This document shows, piece after piece, positions 22,169-34,880 of a DNA stretch of 64,000 bases; positions within the stretch are counted from its first letter, which is position 1; each line of letters opens with the position of its first letter. The notes beneath the pieces were generated by a model. It saw nothing but the letters and a program-made list of their open reading frames with translations, was not told the origin of the DNA and ran no database searches. Made by a program: the position numbers and the translations under genes. Source of the DNA: Apium graveolens (lineage: Eukaryota > Streptophyta > Magnoliopsida > Apiales > Apiaceae); assembly GCF_009905375.1 (NCBI RefSeq), contig NC_133649.1, positions 225,453,275-225,517,274 on the forward strand, in the 5' to 3' direction.

Positions 22169-23620
22169 TGTTAAGTGGCATTTATGACACTTATTTATGC
22201 TCTAATAAGCTTTGAGTTGGTGTATTTGTACTCAAGTTATTTGCGTTTGAACGTGTTTTCTAGTATTTTTGCATTTCAGGCTTTACTTCTTGAATCAGGT
22301 GAATTAGCATTATTTTGATGCTAATATGGTGTTTAGGAGGTGTTGGAATAAAAGCTTGAAGGTCTGGCTCGAAGCTGCAAGGAATAAAGAAAAGGAAAAT
22401 AAAGTTTTTTGGTAGAAGGTCGGCGCGCCCGCGCCGAAGTTGCGCGCGGCCGCGCCACGGGAACAGAATGTCAACGCGCCCGCGCTGGTGAAGCGCGCGG
22501 CCGCGCTGGATCGGGAATTAAAAATACTGATTCTTTTATAATTCAATTTTTGGACTCCTGGGAATGCATTGACTGCTATATATATATATATATAACTTTA
22601 GGTCATTTTTATAATGTAATCAAGATATCAACGAAGGAGAAGACGACAAGAGACCTTTTGGCACAATTCAACAAAGGCGAAGACGATCTAGTTTATTCTC
22701 GTGAATCTTTGTTTTGAGTTGTAATTTGGATGCTTCTTTCTTGTTTTGTTGAACCTATATTCTTGTGTGTACTTTGATTTATTTATTCGTATAAAGACTA
22801 CGTTTGCTATATCATGTTTTCATTGGAACCCACGTTGGCGATGAGTTCGATTATGGGCTAATCGTTATCGGGGGGTTCTAGCGGATTTATTTATGGATTT
22901 CTTTAGTTGATTTATTTAATGCCTTAGTGTGTGGTGATTGTATGATAACCTAGTTATGGTTGTTCTTATTCGTCTTATGAGCGTCGCGAACTTATAAGAT
23001 AGCGTGTTAATTCTTGATGAAGCGAAAGTGAATTTAAGGATTTAGAACTTGTCATGCTAACATAGGTTCGTGTATTGTTATGCATGATTAGTAGGTAATT
23101 TTAACCATCTTACTTTCCCTATGTAATCAAGATAGATAACTTGTGCTTAAACCATTATGTTGTCAAATTCTATAGACATATAGGGTCTCAATATAATTGG
23201 TGCTTATTTAGCTTCTATCTCTTTTGTGGATGTCTGGTAGAATGGTATTCGTGCAATGAAAGTTGGTGTTTATCAGTTTTGTGTTATCTGATTAGTGTCA
23301 TCACCATTGCATGCTAAGGTTGAGAATAATGAGGCTATTGAATGAAGTACTTAATGAAGTTAGAATCCCATGTTTGTCATATATATTAATCCAGTCTATT
23401 TTATTCTCGTAGTTATAATTGTTAGCGTAATTCTTAGTTATAAACATCCTCAATTTGTTATAGTCTTAGCATTGAATAATAATCATACATTGATGCTTAG
23501 GTGCGTAATTTAGATAGTTAACCAATACAGTCTCTGTGGGATCGAATTTGATTTATATCTTATACTACTTCTGAACTCGTATATATGTGTGTAATATTAG
23601 CACGTGTTTAGCGACTAACA
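22169..23620 (+). repeat. 5' LTR of Athila element
   Basis: Starts TGTTAAGTGG and ends GCGACTAACA. It contains a GC-rich island at about 22421-22508 with repeated gcgcgcccgcgct / gcgcggccgcgc blocks and a (TA)n run at about 22578-22595 that may serve as the TATA region. Confidence 0.9.
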
Positions 23621-23759
23621 AGTTTTTGGCGCCGCTGCCGGGGACTGCAGTGTTAATTTTTAATTTATGTGCTTTCCATCAGTGGTCGTTAAACTTCATT
23701 GACTCGGACATTGTTACTTATTTGTTCCTTGTCTTGTTCAGGTTATCTAGCGAGGGTGT

Positions 23760-25341
23760 ATGCATACGCGTTCGCGTACTCATAAGAGAACACTGGATAA
23801 AGCCGAGGAAGAACTTGTGGTAATTCGCAGGGAAGTTTCGGAGGAAGAAAAAAAGGTAGTAGAAGAAGAGAAAGTTGAAAAGCCAATTGTAGTAGCTATG
23901 GGTGATCAAGCACGAAATCCGAAGGCTTTGATGGACTATTCTAAGCCTAAGATTAATGACATTCAGTCCAGCATCATTCGACCAGCCATCACGGATAACA
24001 CTTTCGAGATCAAGTCAAGCACGATGCAGATGATACAGAACTCAGTTCAGTTTGGGGGTTCTCCTACCGAAGACCCCAACATGCCACATCAGGGATTTCA
24101 TCGAGATATGTGATACTTTCAAGTTCAATGGTGTGACTAAAGATGCTATCAAGCTACGACTCTTCCCATTCTCTCTGAGGGACAAAGCTAAGTGCTGGTT
24201 ACATTCTCTACCAGCAGGATCTATCGAAACTTGGGAAGATCTTGCTCAAAAGTCTTTCACTAAATTCTTCCCCATGGCGAAGACAGCAGTAATCAGGAAT
24301 GCTCTGTGTGAGGCTTGGGATCAATATAAGGAGATGCTAAGGAAGTGCCCACACCATGACATGCCTGATTGGATGATTATCAACTGTTTCTACAATGGAT
24401 TGGGTCCTACTTCTAGGCCCATGCTTGATGCAACATCAGGAGGAGCCTTGTGGGCTAAGAGCTATGAATGAACTTTATGAACTTATTGAACTGATGGCTG
24501 CTAATGAGTACCAGAATCCTTCCCAGAGATTGACTCAGGGAAAAGTTGCAGGAATTCTGGAGTTGGATTCAGCAATTGCTATCGCTGCCCAACTTAAAGC
24601 TTTGACAATGAAGGTGGACACTTTGGCTAATTATGGAGTTAATCAAATCACTAGTGTCTATGAGCTTTGTGCTGGTGCCCATGAGACTGATCAGTGTGCA
24701 ATTTCTAATGAATTAGCTCAGTTCGTGAGCACCTTCCAGCGATCGCAACAACCTGTACCAGCCACATATCATCCAAACAACCGCAATCATCCTAATTTCA
24801 TTTGGAGCAATGCTCAGAACACGGTTCAACAGCCTTATCATCAGTATTCAGCTATGAAGTACAACCCCCCTGGTTTTCAACAACCGCGGTATGCACCAAA
24901 ACAATAACTCCAGCTATAGCAAGCTAATGAAAAATCAGAATTGGAGGAGTTGAAGCTTATGTGCAAGAGCTAAGCTGTTTCTATCAAGACCTTGGAAAAT
25001 CAAATTGGGCAAATTTCCAATGCCTTGCTAAATCATCAACCTGGTACACTACCTAGTGACACTGAAGTGCCAGGGAAGAAGGAAGCTAAAGAGCAGGTAA
25101 AGGCAATCACTTTAAGGTCTGGGAAGGTTTCTAATCCCGAACAAACTCAATAGTTGGCTGAAAAGGTTAGAGCTGAGAAAGAAGTAGAGCAGTAGGATGA
25201 AGAAGTGGAACTAAGGAAGACTACTGTTGAACACACTCTGCCTGAGGGTAATACAGGGGAGAAACAGATTTATCCTTCACCGCCTTTTCCTAAGAGGCTG
25301 CGAAAAAAAAGCTGGACAAGCAATTCGAGAAGTTTCTAGAG
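23760..25341 (+). pseudogene. gag: Athila gag
   Basis: Starts at the ATG at 23760 with a basic N-terminus and a Glu/Lys-rich helix. It continues through the Athila Gag core: 'SSTMQMIQNSVQFGGSP', then 'FIEICDTFKFNGV', 'RLFPFSLRDKAKCWL' and 'FTKFFPMAKTA'. The frame shifts near 24095 and again near 24460, and TAA/TAG codons end the last open part at 24905 and beyond (25153, 25194). The product would be the capsid-forming structural protein. No zinc knuckle is seen, as is usual in this lineage. Confidence 0.85.
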
Positions 25342-28300
25342 GTGTTCAAGAAACTTCACATCAACATACCTTACGCTGATGCTCTTGAGCAGATGCCTAG
25401 TTATGCAAAGTTTATGAAAGGTATTCTCTCTCGGAAAGTGAAGCTAGATGACTTAGAGACTGTCGCTCTCACGGAGGAATGCAGTGTTGTGCTGCAGCAG
25501 AAGTTGCCTCCAAAGCTTAAAGATCCTGGAAGCTTTACTATTCCATGTACGATTGGGAAAGTATCTTATGACAGATGCTTATATGACTTGGGAGCTAGCA
25601 TCAATCTGATGCCTTTGTCAATCTTCAAGCAATTGGACTTACCTGATCCCAAACCAACTTATATGACCTTGCAGTTGGTCGACCGTTCTATTACGTATCC
25701 GAGAGGTATTGTGGAGGATTTCTTGGTCAAGGTGGATAAACTCATCTTCCCTGCTGATTTTGTCATTCTTGATTTCGAGGAGGATAAGAAGATTCCCATA
25801 ATCTTGGGAAGGCCCTTCTTGGCAACTGGCCGAACCTTGATTGATGTGCAGAAGGGTGAGCTTACAATGCGAGTGTTGGATCAGGATGTGACTTTCAATG
25901 TGTTTAATGCTATGAAATTTCCTACTGATAATGAGGAGTGCTTAAAAGTCGAATTGGTCAACTCGGTGGTCACATCGGAACTTGATCAATTGCTAGGGTC
26001 TGATGCCTTAGAAAAAAGCCTTGTTGGGAAATTCAGATAGTGAAGATGACGAAGGAGATGAGCAATTGCAATATTTGAATGCTTCTCCCTGGAAAAGGAA
26101 GATTGAAATGCCTTTTGAATCTCTTTGAAGGGAGGAATTGAACAAAGCTCCTAAACGCCTCAAGCCTTCTATTGAGGAAGCTCCAACTCTTGAGCTTAAG
26201 CCTTTACCTGAACATTTGAGGTATGCTTTTTTAGGTGATGCATCTACTCTGCCTATTATTGCATCTGACCTTTCAGGTAGTGATGAGGAAAAGCTTTTGA
26301 GAATTCTGAGGGAGTTCATATCGGCAATTGGATGGACTATAACAGATATCAAGGGAATCAGCCCTTCTTACTGCATGCATAAAATTTTGCTAGAAGAAGG
26401 TAGTAAGCCTACACTCGAGCAGCAAAGAAGACTGAATCCAATCATGAAGAAAGTAGTGAAGAAGGAAATTCTAAAGTGGCTAGATGCAGAGATCATTTAT
26501 CCTATCTCTGACAGTTCATGGGTAAGCCCGGTCCAATGTTTACCAAAGATAGGTGGTATCACTGTGGTAGTAAATGAGAAGAATGAGCTTATTCCTACAA
26601 GAACAGTTACGGGGTGGAGAGTTTGTATGGACTACAGGAAGCTAAACAAGGCCATTAGGAAGGATCACTTTCCCTTGCCCTTCATTGATCAGATGCTTGA
26701 TAGGTTGGCTGGTCATGAGTACTATTATCTTCTGGATGGTTATTCAGGTTATAATCAGATTTGTATCACTCCAGAAGATCAAGAGAAAACTACCTTCACT
26801 TGTCCATTCGGTACATTCGCCTTTAGACGAGTTTCTTTTGGTCTGTGTGGTACACCAGCCACATTTCAGCGCTGTATGATGGCCATTTTTTCTGACATGA
26901 TTGGCCAGAATATGGAAGTGTTCATGGATGACTTCTCAGTCTTTAGCGATTCTTTTGATGAATGTTTGCAAAATCTTGGACACGTCCTCAAGAGGTGCGT
27001 TGAGACCAATCTGGTTCTCAATTGGGAGAAATGTCATTTCATGGTGCGTCAAGGCATAATTCTCGGGCACAAGGTTTCTAATAAGGGTCTTGAGGTGGAT
27101 ATGGCGAAGGTGGGGGTCATTGAGAATCTTCCACCTCCCATTTATGTTAAGGGAATTCGCAGTTTTCTTGGTCACGCGGGTTTCTATAGGCGTTTCATCA
27201 AAGACTTCTTGAAAATTTCAAAGCCATTGTGCAGTTTACTAGAGAAAGATGTCCCTTTCAAGTTTGATGATGAGTGCCTTGCAGCGTTTGAAACATTGAA
27301 AAAGAGTCTAATTACGGCATCAGTCATAACTGCACCTGATTGGAATGAACCTTTTGAGATGATGTGTGATGCAAGTAATTATGTAGTTGGAGTAGTTATT
27401 GGGCAGTGAAAGAACAACATATTTCATGTGGTCTACTATGCTAGTAAGACCTTGAATGGCGCTCAACTGAATTATACTACTACGGAGAAAGAACTTTTGG
27501 CTATTGTCTACGGTTTTGAGAAATTTCGATCTTATCTACTTGGGACAAAGGTGACAGTTTTCACTAATCACGTTACAATTTGATATCTTTTCTTGAAGAA
27601 GGACTCGAAGCCTAGATTGATTTGATGGGTTCTTTTGCTCCAAGAATTTGAACTAGAGATCAAAGACAAAAAAGGAACTGAGAATCAAGTTCTGATCATC
27701 TCTCGTGATTAGAGAATCCTAATGCTACTTTATTAGATAAGACCTTGATAAATGAGTCTTTTCCCGATGAGCAGCTGTTTGGAGTGCAAGAAGAAGAACC
27801 GTGGTTTGCAGACATTGTGAACTACCTTGTGAGTAACATCATGCCTCCCGACTTATCTTATGCTCAAAGGAAGAAGTTTCTACATGAAATGAGGTGGTAT
27901 ATGTGGGATGAGCCATTTCTTTTTCGCCAAGGAGCTGACCAAATCATCAGGAGATGTATTCCTTACAGTAAAATGGGGGGGGAGATCTTGCGAGATTGCC
28001 ACTCAACGGCGTATGGAGGACATTATGGTGGAGAAAAGACAGCAGCTTGTGTTCTTCAAGCAAGTTTTTTTTGCCGACATTATTTAAAGATGCTTATCAG
28101 TTCATTTTGAAATGTGATAGATGTCAACGTGTGGGTAATATGTCCAAGAGGGATGAGATGCCTCTTAACGTGCTTCTCGAGGTTGAGGTCTTCGATGTTT
28201 GGGGAATTGACTTCATGGGGCCATTTGTCTCATCTTGCAACAATCAGTATATCCTGTTGGCAGTTGATTATGTGTCGAAATGGGTTGAAGTTAAGGCATT

Positions 28301-29087
28301 TCCAGCAAACGATACGAAAGTGGTGCTTAATTTTCTTCACAAGCAGTTATTCATAAGGTTTGGAATTCCAAGAGTCATAATCAGTGATGAGGGGTCGCAT
28401 TTTTGCAATCGCAAGTTCACTGATATGATAAAAAGATACAATGTGAATCATCGCATTGCTACGGCTTATCATCCTCAGACGAATGGTCAAGCTGAGGTAT
28501 CCAATAGAGAGATCAAGCGCATTTTAGAGAAAGTAGTGTGTCCATCAAGGAAGGATTGGCCTTTGAAGCTTGATGAAGCTGTTTGGGCTTATAGAACAGC
28601 ATTTAAGACTTCATTGGGAATGTCTCCGTTTCAGTTGGTTTATGGTAAGGGGTGTCATTTGCCGGTGGAGCTCGAGCATAAAGCATATTGGGCTTTAAAG
28701 AAATTGAATCTGGACTTGGATGCAGCTGGAAAGAAAAGGATGCTTCTGTTGAATGAACTCGATGAATTTTGACTTCAAGCTTATGAGAACAACAAAATAT
28801 ATAAGGAGAAAGTCAAGAGGTGGCACGATCGAGGTCTAGTGCTCAAGAAATTTGTGTTGGGGCAACAAGTGCTTTTATTTAACTCGCGTCTCCGTCTTTT
28901 TCCAGGAAAGTTGAAGTGAAGATGGTCAGGTCCTTTCATAATCAAAACTGTGTTTCCACATGGAGCGGTGGAATTTTTTTAGAATGATTTGGGTCAACCA
29001 TTCAAGGTAAATGGTCAACGGTTGAAGCATTATTATGGTGATACGGAAAACCGCGAGGTGGTTAGTGTCGTTTTATTGTCCACTTGA
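25342..29087 (+). pseudogene. pol: Athila pol: protease, RT, RNase H, integrase
   Basis: The protease part (25342-26040) has 'LYDLGASINLMP', where a normal active site would be D-(S/L)-GAS, and 'ILGRPFLATGRTLID'. RT (26138-27409) has 'GWRVCMDYRKLNKA', 'PFGTFAFRRVSFGL' and the catalytic 'VFMDDFSVF'. RNase H (27400-27720) is broken by stops at about 27407, 27581 and 27623. Integrase (27745-29087) keeps 'CDRCQRV', 'WGIDFMGPF', 'IISDEGSHF' and '[12 protein letters not shown]', but shifts frame near 28070 and has a stop at about 28770. At least five lesions make it dead. Confidence 0.88.
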
Positions 29088-29247
29088 TCTCAAGGTTCTA
29101 CGTCGAGCTAGTGACGTAAAAGAAGCGCTTCTTGGGAGGCAACCCAAGTATGTTGTATATTAGTAGGTAGAGAAAGTAAGAAGAAAGGTGAAAAACATAA
29201 AAAAAAGAAAAAAAAGAAAAAAATTCAGGGCCAAGTACAGAAGCTGG

Positions 29248-29452
29248 GCGCGCCCGCACTGTTCTAGCGCGCGGCCGCGACGTTTTTCTAGTAGCAAAGC
29301 GCGCCCGCGCTACCACAGCGCGCGCTCGCGCTATCACTGCACGCGCCCGCGCTACCACAGCGCGCACCCGCGCTACCACAGCGAGCGCCCGCGCTGGTTT
29401 TTCTAGAAGTAGAGCGCGCGCGCGTTGTCTCAGCGCGCGGCCGCGCCGGGTC
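29248..29452. repeat. GC-rich short tandem repeat inside Athila
   Basis: A block of roughly 20 bp repeats (cgcgcccgcgctaccacag) mixed with gcgcgcggccgcg palindromes, in an otherwise AT-rich element. The same motif family is in both LTRs (22421-22508, 32459-32544). Frames on both strands are open only because of the Ala/Arg repeat; they are not genes. Confidence 0.8.
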
Positions 29453-29744
29453 CCTGTTCAAAAAAAAATTAAGGCGACAATTTATAAGGTAAAATTGGGA
29501 TTTTAAGTACAAAATCAATTCAAACCCGATTTTTACTCTTCCATACCCCATAATTCCCTCTCCTAATCAATTTCATTATTGCCACGATTCCCATAATCAA
29601 TCCCACTTCTATTCTTTATCAAATTCACACCCCTCCACCTATAAATACATACACTTATACACAACTTCTCTCCACCAATTTTCAAACTCTCAACCACATA
29701 TTCTCTCTAAACACTTAAGCTTTTATTCACTCTTTTTCAATCCG

Positions 29745-30994
29745 ACGGCACCCAAAAGACAGAGAAATCAAGTTGGAAGCAGCACCACAGATTCATCATC
29801 TGCTGGTGGTGTGAGGCCTAGGTTTGCCACTCCTGAGGCTGAGGAGGAGTATATGAGGCTTCTCTCAAAGCCTATTGCTAAGGAGAGAGGATTTCTGCCA
29901 TCCGGGAAGGATGGTAAGTTGTTGGAGATAATTTTGAAGATGGGTTGGGTACCTTTTTGTGAGTCTCCCGCTGCTGTGCCCATGAGTGTTGTGCGGCAGT
30001 TTTATGCCAACGCCAAGGTGGAGAAGAATGGCTTTACTGTGGTGAGAGGGTTGACGGTTGAGTATAGTGCAGAGGTTATCAGGAGGGTGATTGAGCAGCC
30101 TGCGAGGAAGGTGGGTCAGGATACATGGAATAATAAGATGCCAGAGGACTTTGATTTGGATCTGATCATTACTACAGTCCGTGTTCCTGAGACTCATTAG
30201 AAGTTCAAGAGGGGCACTACTGATTACTCCACGTTCCCTGCTTCATGCATGAACAGGTTTGCACGGGCATGAAACTCGTTTATTTATGGTAACATCATGC
30301 CATCTTCGCATATGCATGAGATTACTATGGAGCGTGCTCGTCTGCTTTGGGGTATACTGCAGGGCGATTACATTGATTTGGGGATGGTGATCTATTAGTG
30401 GATCTTGAGATTTTTGAGGGGGAGTACTACATGTGTTATTCCGTATGCGTCCGTTGTGACGAAGTTGTGCATGGCAGTTGGTGTTCATTGGCCAGCTCAT
30501 GAGCAGCTGCAACTTCCCAGTGCTCCTATTGACAGTTCTACGCTGCAAAGCATGGTTGAGTGGTATGGAGGGAAGCCCGATCCTAAGGGGCTTGGTTACT
30601 CTTATGCTCATCTGCCAGGTGTTGTGCCTATGGAGGCAGCTATAGCAGGAGGTTCTCAGCATGCCTGGCGAGCAGCTTGGAGGGCTCAGTATGGAGAGGA
30701 GGCTGGTTCGTCGCAGCAGCAGCAGCAGGATGAGGCAGCAGGAGCAGAGAGAGGAGTTGGATTGAGTTTGACACAGTATAGGCGTCTTGCGAGGAGGATG
30801 GATGTGATGCACGACATTCACAGTCAGTTTGCACGCGATCTCACCCAGGCACTTGGGACTGCATTTAGAACTACGGGAGTTGACATCCAGTGGCCAGTCT
30901 TTGGTGAGGATTCCGTGTATCCACCTTCGGACACACCTGACACTCCATACCCGACACTCCACCCATTGAGGGTGAGGATTCTGATTCTGAGTAG
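29745..30994 (+). pseudogene. Athila envelope-like third ORF
   Basis: One frame from 29745 encodes a basic N-terminus (APKRQRN...), then 'EAEEEYMRLLSKPIA', 'FYANAKVEKNGFTVVRGL' and 'VHWPAHEQLQLPSAP', a Gln run and a charged C-terminus. This matches the plant-transposon ORF that follows pol in Athila elements, often called envelope-like though its function is unproven. The initiator looks mutated to ACG (29745-29747). In-frame stops lie at 30198, about 30270 and about 30396. A frame change near the end would lead to the TAG at 30992. Confidence 0.75.
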
Positions 30995-32207
30995 GTATGC
31001 TTGATTCCTTACTATTACCTTCACTGAGGACAGTGAATATTTTAAGTTTGGGGGTAGTAGTTGAAGGAATATATTCGTGTGAGTCTCATAGTTTGCATGT
31101 TCATGATAATTTAATTCATATAATTGCATATATTTTTCCATGTAGTTTTTTTTTATTTTATTAATTTTTGGTAGTTTTTATGATGATTTGTTCATGTAGT
31201 TTCATGCATTTGCATTATATTATGATTCCCTTAGATAATTTTTCCGATTAATTGGTGATATTGATGCTAGTGTAGTGATGTCGTATTTATTGATGTTGAG
31301 TCTTATTGGATTGATTTGCATGCTAGAGACACTTGTATTTCACTAAGTCTTATAGGTTGCTAGAGTGCTAGATCATAATCATGATTTGTTGGTTTGTCGA
31401 GGTTTAATCGCTTGTTTATATTTAGAATTTAGGATATTCTCTTAATAATAAAAGACATGGATATTTATAAATTGGAGGAAATTAGATTTCATTGCTAGTT
31501 GTGTGGCTAGGTGTCAAATGGCTAGTAGTCGGCTCATATTTTTATGAGTAGTCTACGGTTGAATGAGATGGAGCTAAACACACTCATTCAGAAATTGTTG
31601 AAAAAAAAAGAAAAAGAAAAAAAAGAAAAAAAAGTGTGTTATGTATAATTGATCACGAGTGGGCTCTTTAGTACTCGAGTTATTAAGTTCTTAGGGGACT
31701 TTGTGCCTAGTGACCTAAGGCTTTATAGTCTGGGATCCGCTAACCTAACGCTCGCTACGTGGATGCTATTGCATAAGTCTTTAATGGACCTCACTCATTG
31801 CACGATCAAATAAGCATATGTGTTTTGTTGGTTTGAATAAAAGCATGAATCCATGATTAACTCCGATACAAGAGTTGAAGTGTTATAAGTTATTTTGAGT
31901 CTAACTTTTATTCTATTTATAAACTTGTGATTGTTTTTATAAGTAATGAGTTATGGTTGTCGATCTAGTGGCAATAGTATATCTGTAAGCATTTGCACAC
32001 ACGCACGTCTCTGTTGTGTAGATTGATTTGTGAGATTTGATGGATCTTTATGTGAATAATTGCATTTGCTAAGGTGTTGCTAGTTTATTGGTTTAGTTAT
32101 TCTTTGGGGATCATTGCATTCATAGTAGTTGCATTCATGCATTTTTATTTCTTGTTCTTTGAGTCTGTTTATGCTTGAGGACAAGCATCGATTCAAGTTT
32201 GGGGGTG
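30995..32207 (+). other. Athila 3' non-coding region and polypurine tract
   Basis: No gene is seen. It contains an A/G-rich run (about 31598-31632) and ends in the polypurine tract GTTTGGGGGTG just before the 3' LTR. Long 3' leader regions of this kind are usual in Athila. Confidence 0.7.
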
Positions 32208-33651
32208 TGTTAAGTGGCATTTATGACGCTTATTTATGCTCTAATAAGCTTTAAGTTGGTGTATTTGTACTCAAGTTATTTATGTTTTAACATATTTTCT
32301 AGTATTTTTGCATTTCAGGCTTTACTTCTTGAATCAGGTGAATTAACATTGTTCTGATGCTCATTTGGTGTTTAGGAGGTGTTGGAATAAAAGCTTGAAA
32401 GTATGGCTCGAAGCTGCAAGGAATAAAGAAAAGGAAAATAAAGTTTTTGGCAGAAGGTCGGCACACCCGCGCTGATGTTGCGCACGGCCGCGCCAGGGAA
32501 CAGAATGTCAGCGCGCCCGCGCTGGTGAAGCGTGCGGCCGCGCGGGAATTAAAAATCCTGATTCTTTTATAATTTAATTTCTGGACTCCTGGGAATGCAT
32601 GGACTACTATATATATATATATATAACTTTAGGTGGTTTTTATAATGTAATCAAGATATCAAGGAAGGAGAAGACTGCAAGAGACCTTTTGGCACAATTC
32701 AAAAAAGGCGAAGACAATCTAGTTTATTCTCGTGAATCTTTGTTTTGAGTTATAATTTGGATGCTTGTTTCTTGTTTTGTTGAACCTATATTCTTGTGTG
32801 TACTTTGGTTTATTTATTCGTATAAAGACTACGTTTGCTATATCATGTTTTCATTGGAACCCACGTTGGCGATGATTTCGATTAAGGGCTAATCGTTATC
32901 GTGGGGTTCTAGCGGATTTATTTATATATTTCTTTAGTTGATTTATTTAATGCCTTAGTGTGTGGTGATTGCATGATAACCTAGTTATGGTTGTGCTTAT
33001 TCGTCTTATGAGCGTCCCGGACTTATAAGATAGCGTGTTAATTCTTAATGAAGCGAAAGTGAATTTAAGGATTTAGAACTTGCCATGCTAGCATAGGTTC
33101 ATGTATTTTTATGCATGATTAGTAGGTAATTTTAACCATCTTACTTGCCCTATGTAATCAAGATATATAACTTGTGCTTAAACCATTATGTTGTCAAATT
33201 ATATAGACATATAGGGTCTCAATATAATTGGTGCCTATTTAGCTTCTATCTCTTTTGTGGATGTCTGGTAGAATGATATTCGTGCAACGAAAGTTGGCGT
33301 TTATCAGTTTCATGTTATCTGATTAGTGTCATCACCATTGCATGCTAAGGTTGAGAATAATGAGGCTATTGAATGAAGTACTTAATGAAGTTAGAATCCC
33401 ATATTTGTCATATATATTAATCCAGTCTATTTTATTCTCGTAGTTATAATTGTTAGCGTAATTCTTAGTTATAAACATCCTCAATTTGTTATAGTCTTAG
33501 CATTGAATAATAACCATATATTGTTGCTTAGGTGCGTAATTTAGATAGTTAACCAGTACAGTCTTTGTGGGATCGAATTTGATTTATATCTTATACTACT
33601 TGCGAACTCGTATACTTGCGTGTAATAGTAGCGCGTGTTTAGCGACTAACA
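32208..33651 (+). repeat. 3' LTR of Athila element
   Basis: Same start and end as the 5' LTR and 8 bp shorter, with scattered substitutions, including several in the GC-rich island (32459-32544). It is followed directly by the ATAAA duplication. Confidence 0.9.
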
Positions 33652-33656
33652 ATAAA

Positions 33657-33800
33657 CCAAGTGTAGCAAGTATAATAATTAACTAAGCATATACATTTTC
33701 AGAGAAACATATCAAGCTATATCCTGTAAGCATTTCTCTGCGATTTAGTTGTATAAACTTTTTAGCATCTTTAAGCTATTCAAGCTTCACAGGGTTCTCA

Positions 33801-33839
<39 letters not shown>

Positions 33840-34047
33840 GTGGATACTTTCAAATCCACCAGAAAGTTTTAAAAGCTTTTATTTTTATTACTTAGTGTTT
33901 TGATTTCTATCATCTTTTTATTCCGCACAACTGCTAGTAAAACACTCTTATATTTATCAAGTTATAACTATTTTAAAATCTGAAAATGTATCCAGAATTA
34001 CATTCAACCCCCTTCTGTAATTCTTGTTGTATTGTTAGGGAATAACA
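33657..34047 (+). repeat. 5' LTR of copia A, second part
   Basis: Continues the LTR broken at 22168. It has a (TA)n run at about 33806-33836 and the 'tcaacccccttctgtaatt' block found near the 3' end of every copia LTR here. It ends AACA before the tRNA-Met primer site at 34050. Confidence 0.8.
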
Positions 34048-34077
34048 ATTGGTATCAGAGCAAGCTCTTGAAGTACA

Positions 34078-34880
34078 ATGAGTGTAAAGATCACAACAAA
34101 CAGCAAGATGAACAAGAAGGATGTCGGAGTCAAAATTCCATTTCTGGAAAAAGATAATTATCACCACTGGAAGGTGAAAATGCACCTACACCTTCTTTCC
34201 CAAGATGAGGCCTATGTGGATTGCATAGAGAGAGGTCATCATGTACCGATGAGAGTTGTAACTGGAAATGAACCATCTATTCCCAAACCTAGGCATGAAT
34301 GGTTAGACCATGATATTGAGCAAGTCAGGAAAGATAAGAAGGCCATGAACATATTGTTCAATGGATTTGATGGTGATATGTTTGATAAGATCATTAACTG
34401 TAAAACAGCCAAAGAGGTTTGGGACACAATCCATATTATTTGTGATGGTATAGAGCAAGTAAGGGAGAACAAGATGCAGCTACTGATTCAGCAATATGAG
34501 CATTTTCACTATGAAGAAAGTGAGTCTCTCACTGATATTTTTAGTAGATTTTAAAAGCTACTAAATGCTCTGAAGTTGCATGGAAGATTCTATCAAACAA
34601 AAGATTATAACCTCAAGTTCCTTAGATCTCTTCCAAAAGAGTGGAAGCCAATGACAGTCTCATTGAGAAATTCACAGGATTACAAGGAGTTCACCTTGGA
34701 GAGACTGTATGGCATCCTGAAAACTTATGAGCTTGAAATAGAGCATGATGAGAGGATGGAGAAAGGAAGGAAGAAATGAGGGTCCATAGCACTAGTTGCT
34801 GAGTTAGAGAAGGAGAAAAGATGAAGGTAGAATTTGTTGAGTCTGCATCAAAGGTCTGTGAAAGCAAGGGTAAAGGGCTG
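34078..34880 (+). pseudogene. gag: copia A gag, first part
   Basis: Starts at the ATG at 34078 ('MNKKDVGVKIPFLEKDNY' within the first 30 residues). It shows copia Gag landmarks: 'HHWKVKMHLHLL', 'CKTAKEVWDTI', 'LIQQYEHFHY', 'LKFLRSLPKEW'. It has a TAA at 34552 and a TGA at 34777, then a frameshift before 34821. It stops at 34880, where gypsy LTR sequence begins. The zinc-knuckle part is at 48199-48440. Confidence 0.85.

Larger units (their letters stand above)
22169..33651 (+). mobile_element. Athila-lineage Ty3/gypsy element G, full length but defective
   Basis: Length 11,483 bp, with LTRs at 22169-23620 and 32208-33651. A perfect 5 bp duplication ATAAA sits at 22164-22168 and 33652-33656. 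The primer site TGGCGCCGCTGCCGGGGA at about 23626 is the Athila type (tRNA-Asp-like). The polypurine tract GTTTGGGGGTG is at about 32197-32207. Order: gag, protease, RT, RNase H, integrase, GC-rich repeats, envelope-like ORF, long non-coding 3' region. Every gene has frameshifts or stops. It inserted in the 5' LTR of copia A. Confidence 0.92.

Noticed and set aside
21971..22174. 67-codon ORF in copia A LTR
   Set aside because: Lies within the LTR and has no recognisable domain.
29098..29551. Ala/Arg-rich ORFs on both strands over the Athila GC-rich repeat
   Set aside because: Open only because of the simple repeat; several frames are open at once and none has a family match.
30243..30962. 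239-codon minus-strand ORF
   Set aside because: Shadow of the plus-strand Athila envelope-like ORF, which has recognisable sequence.
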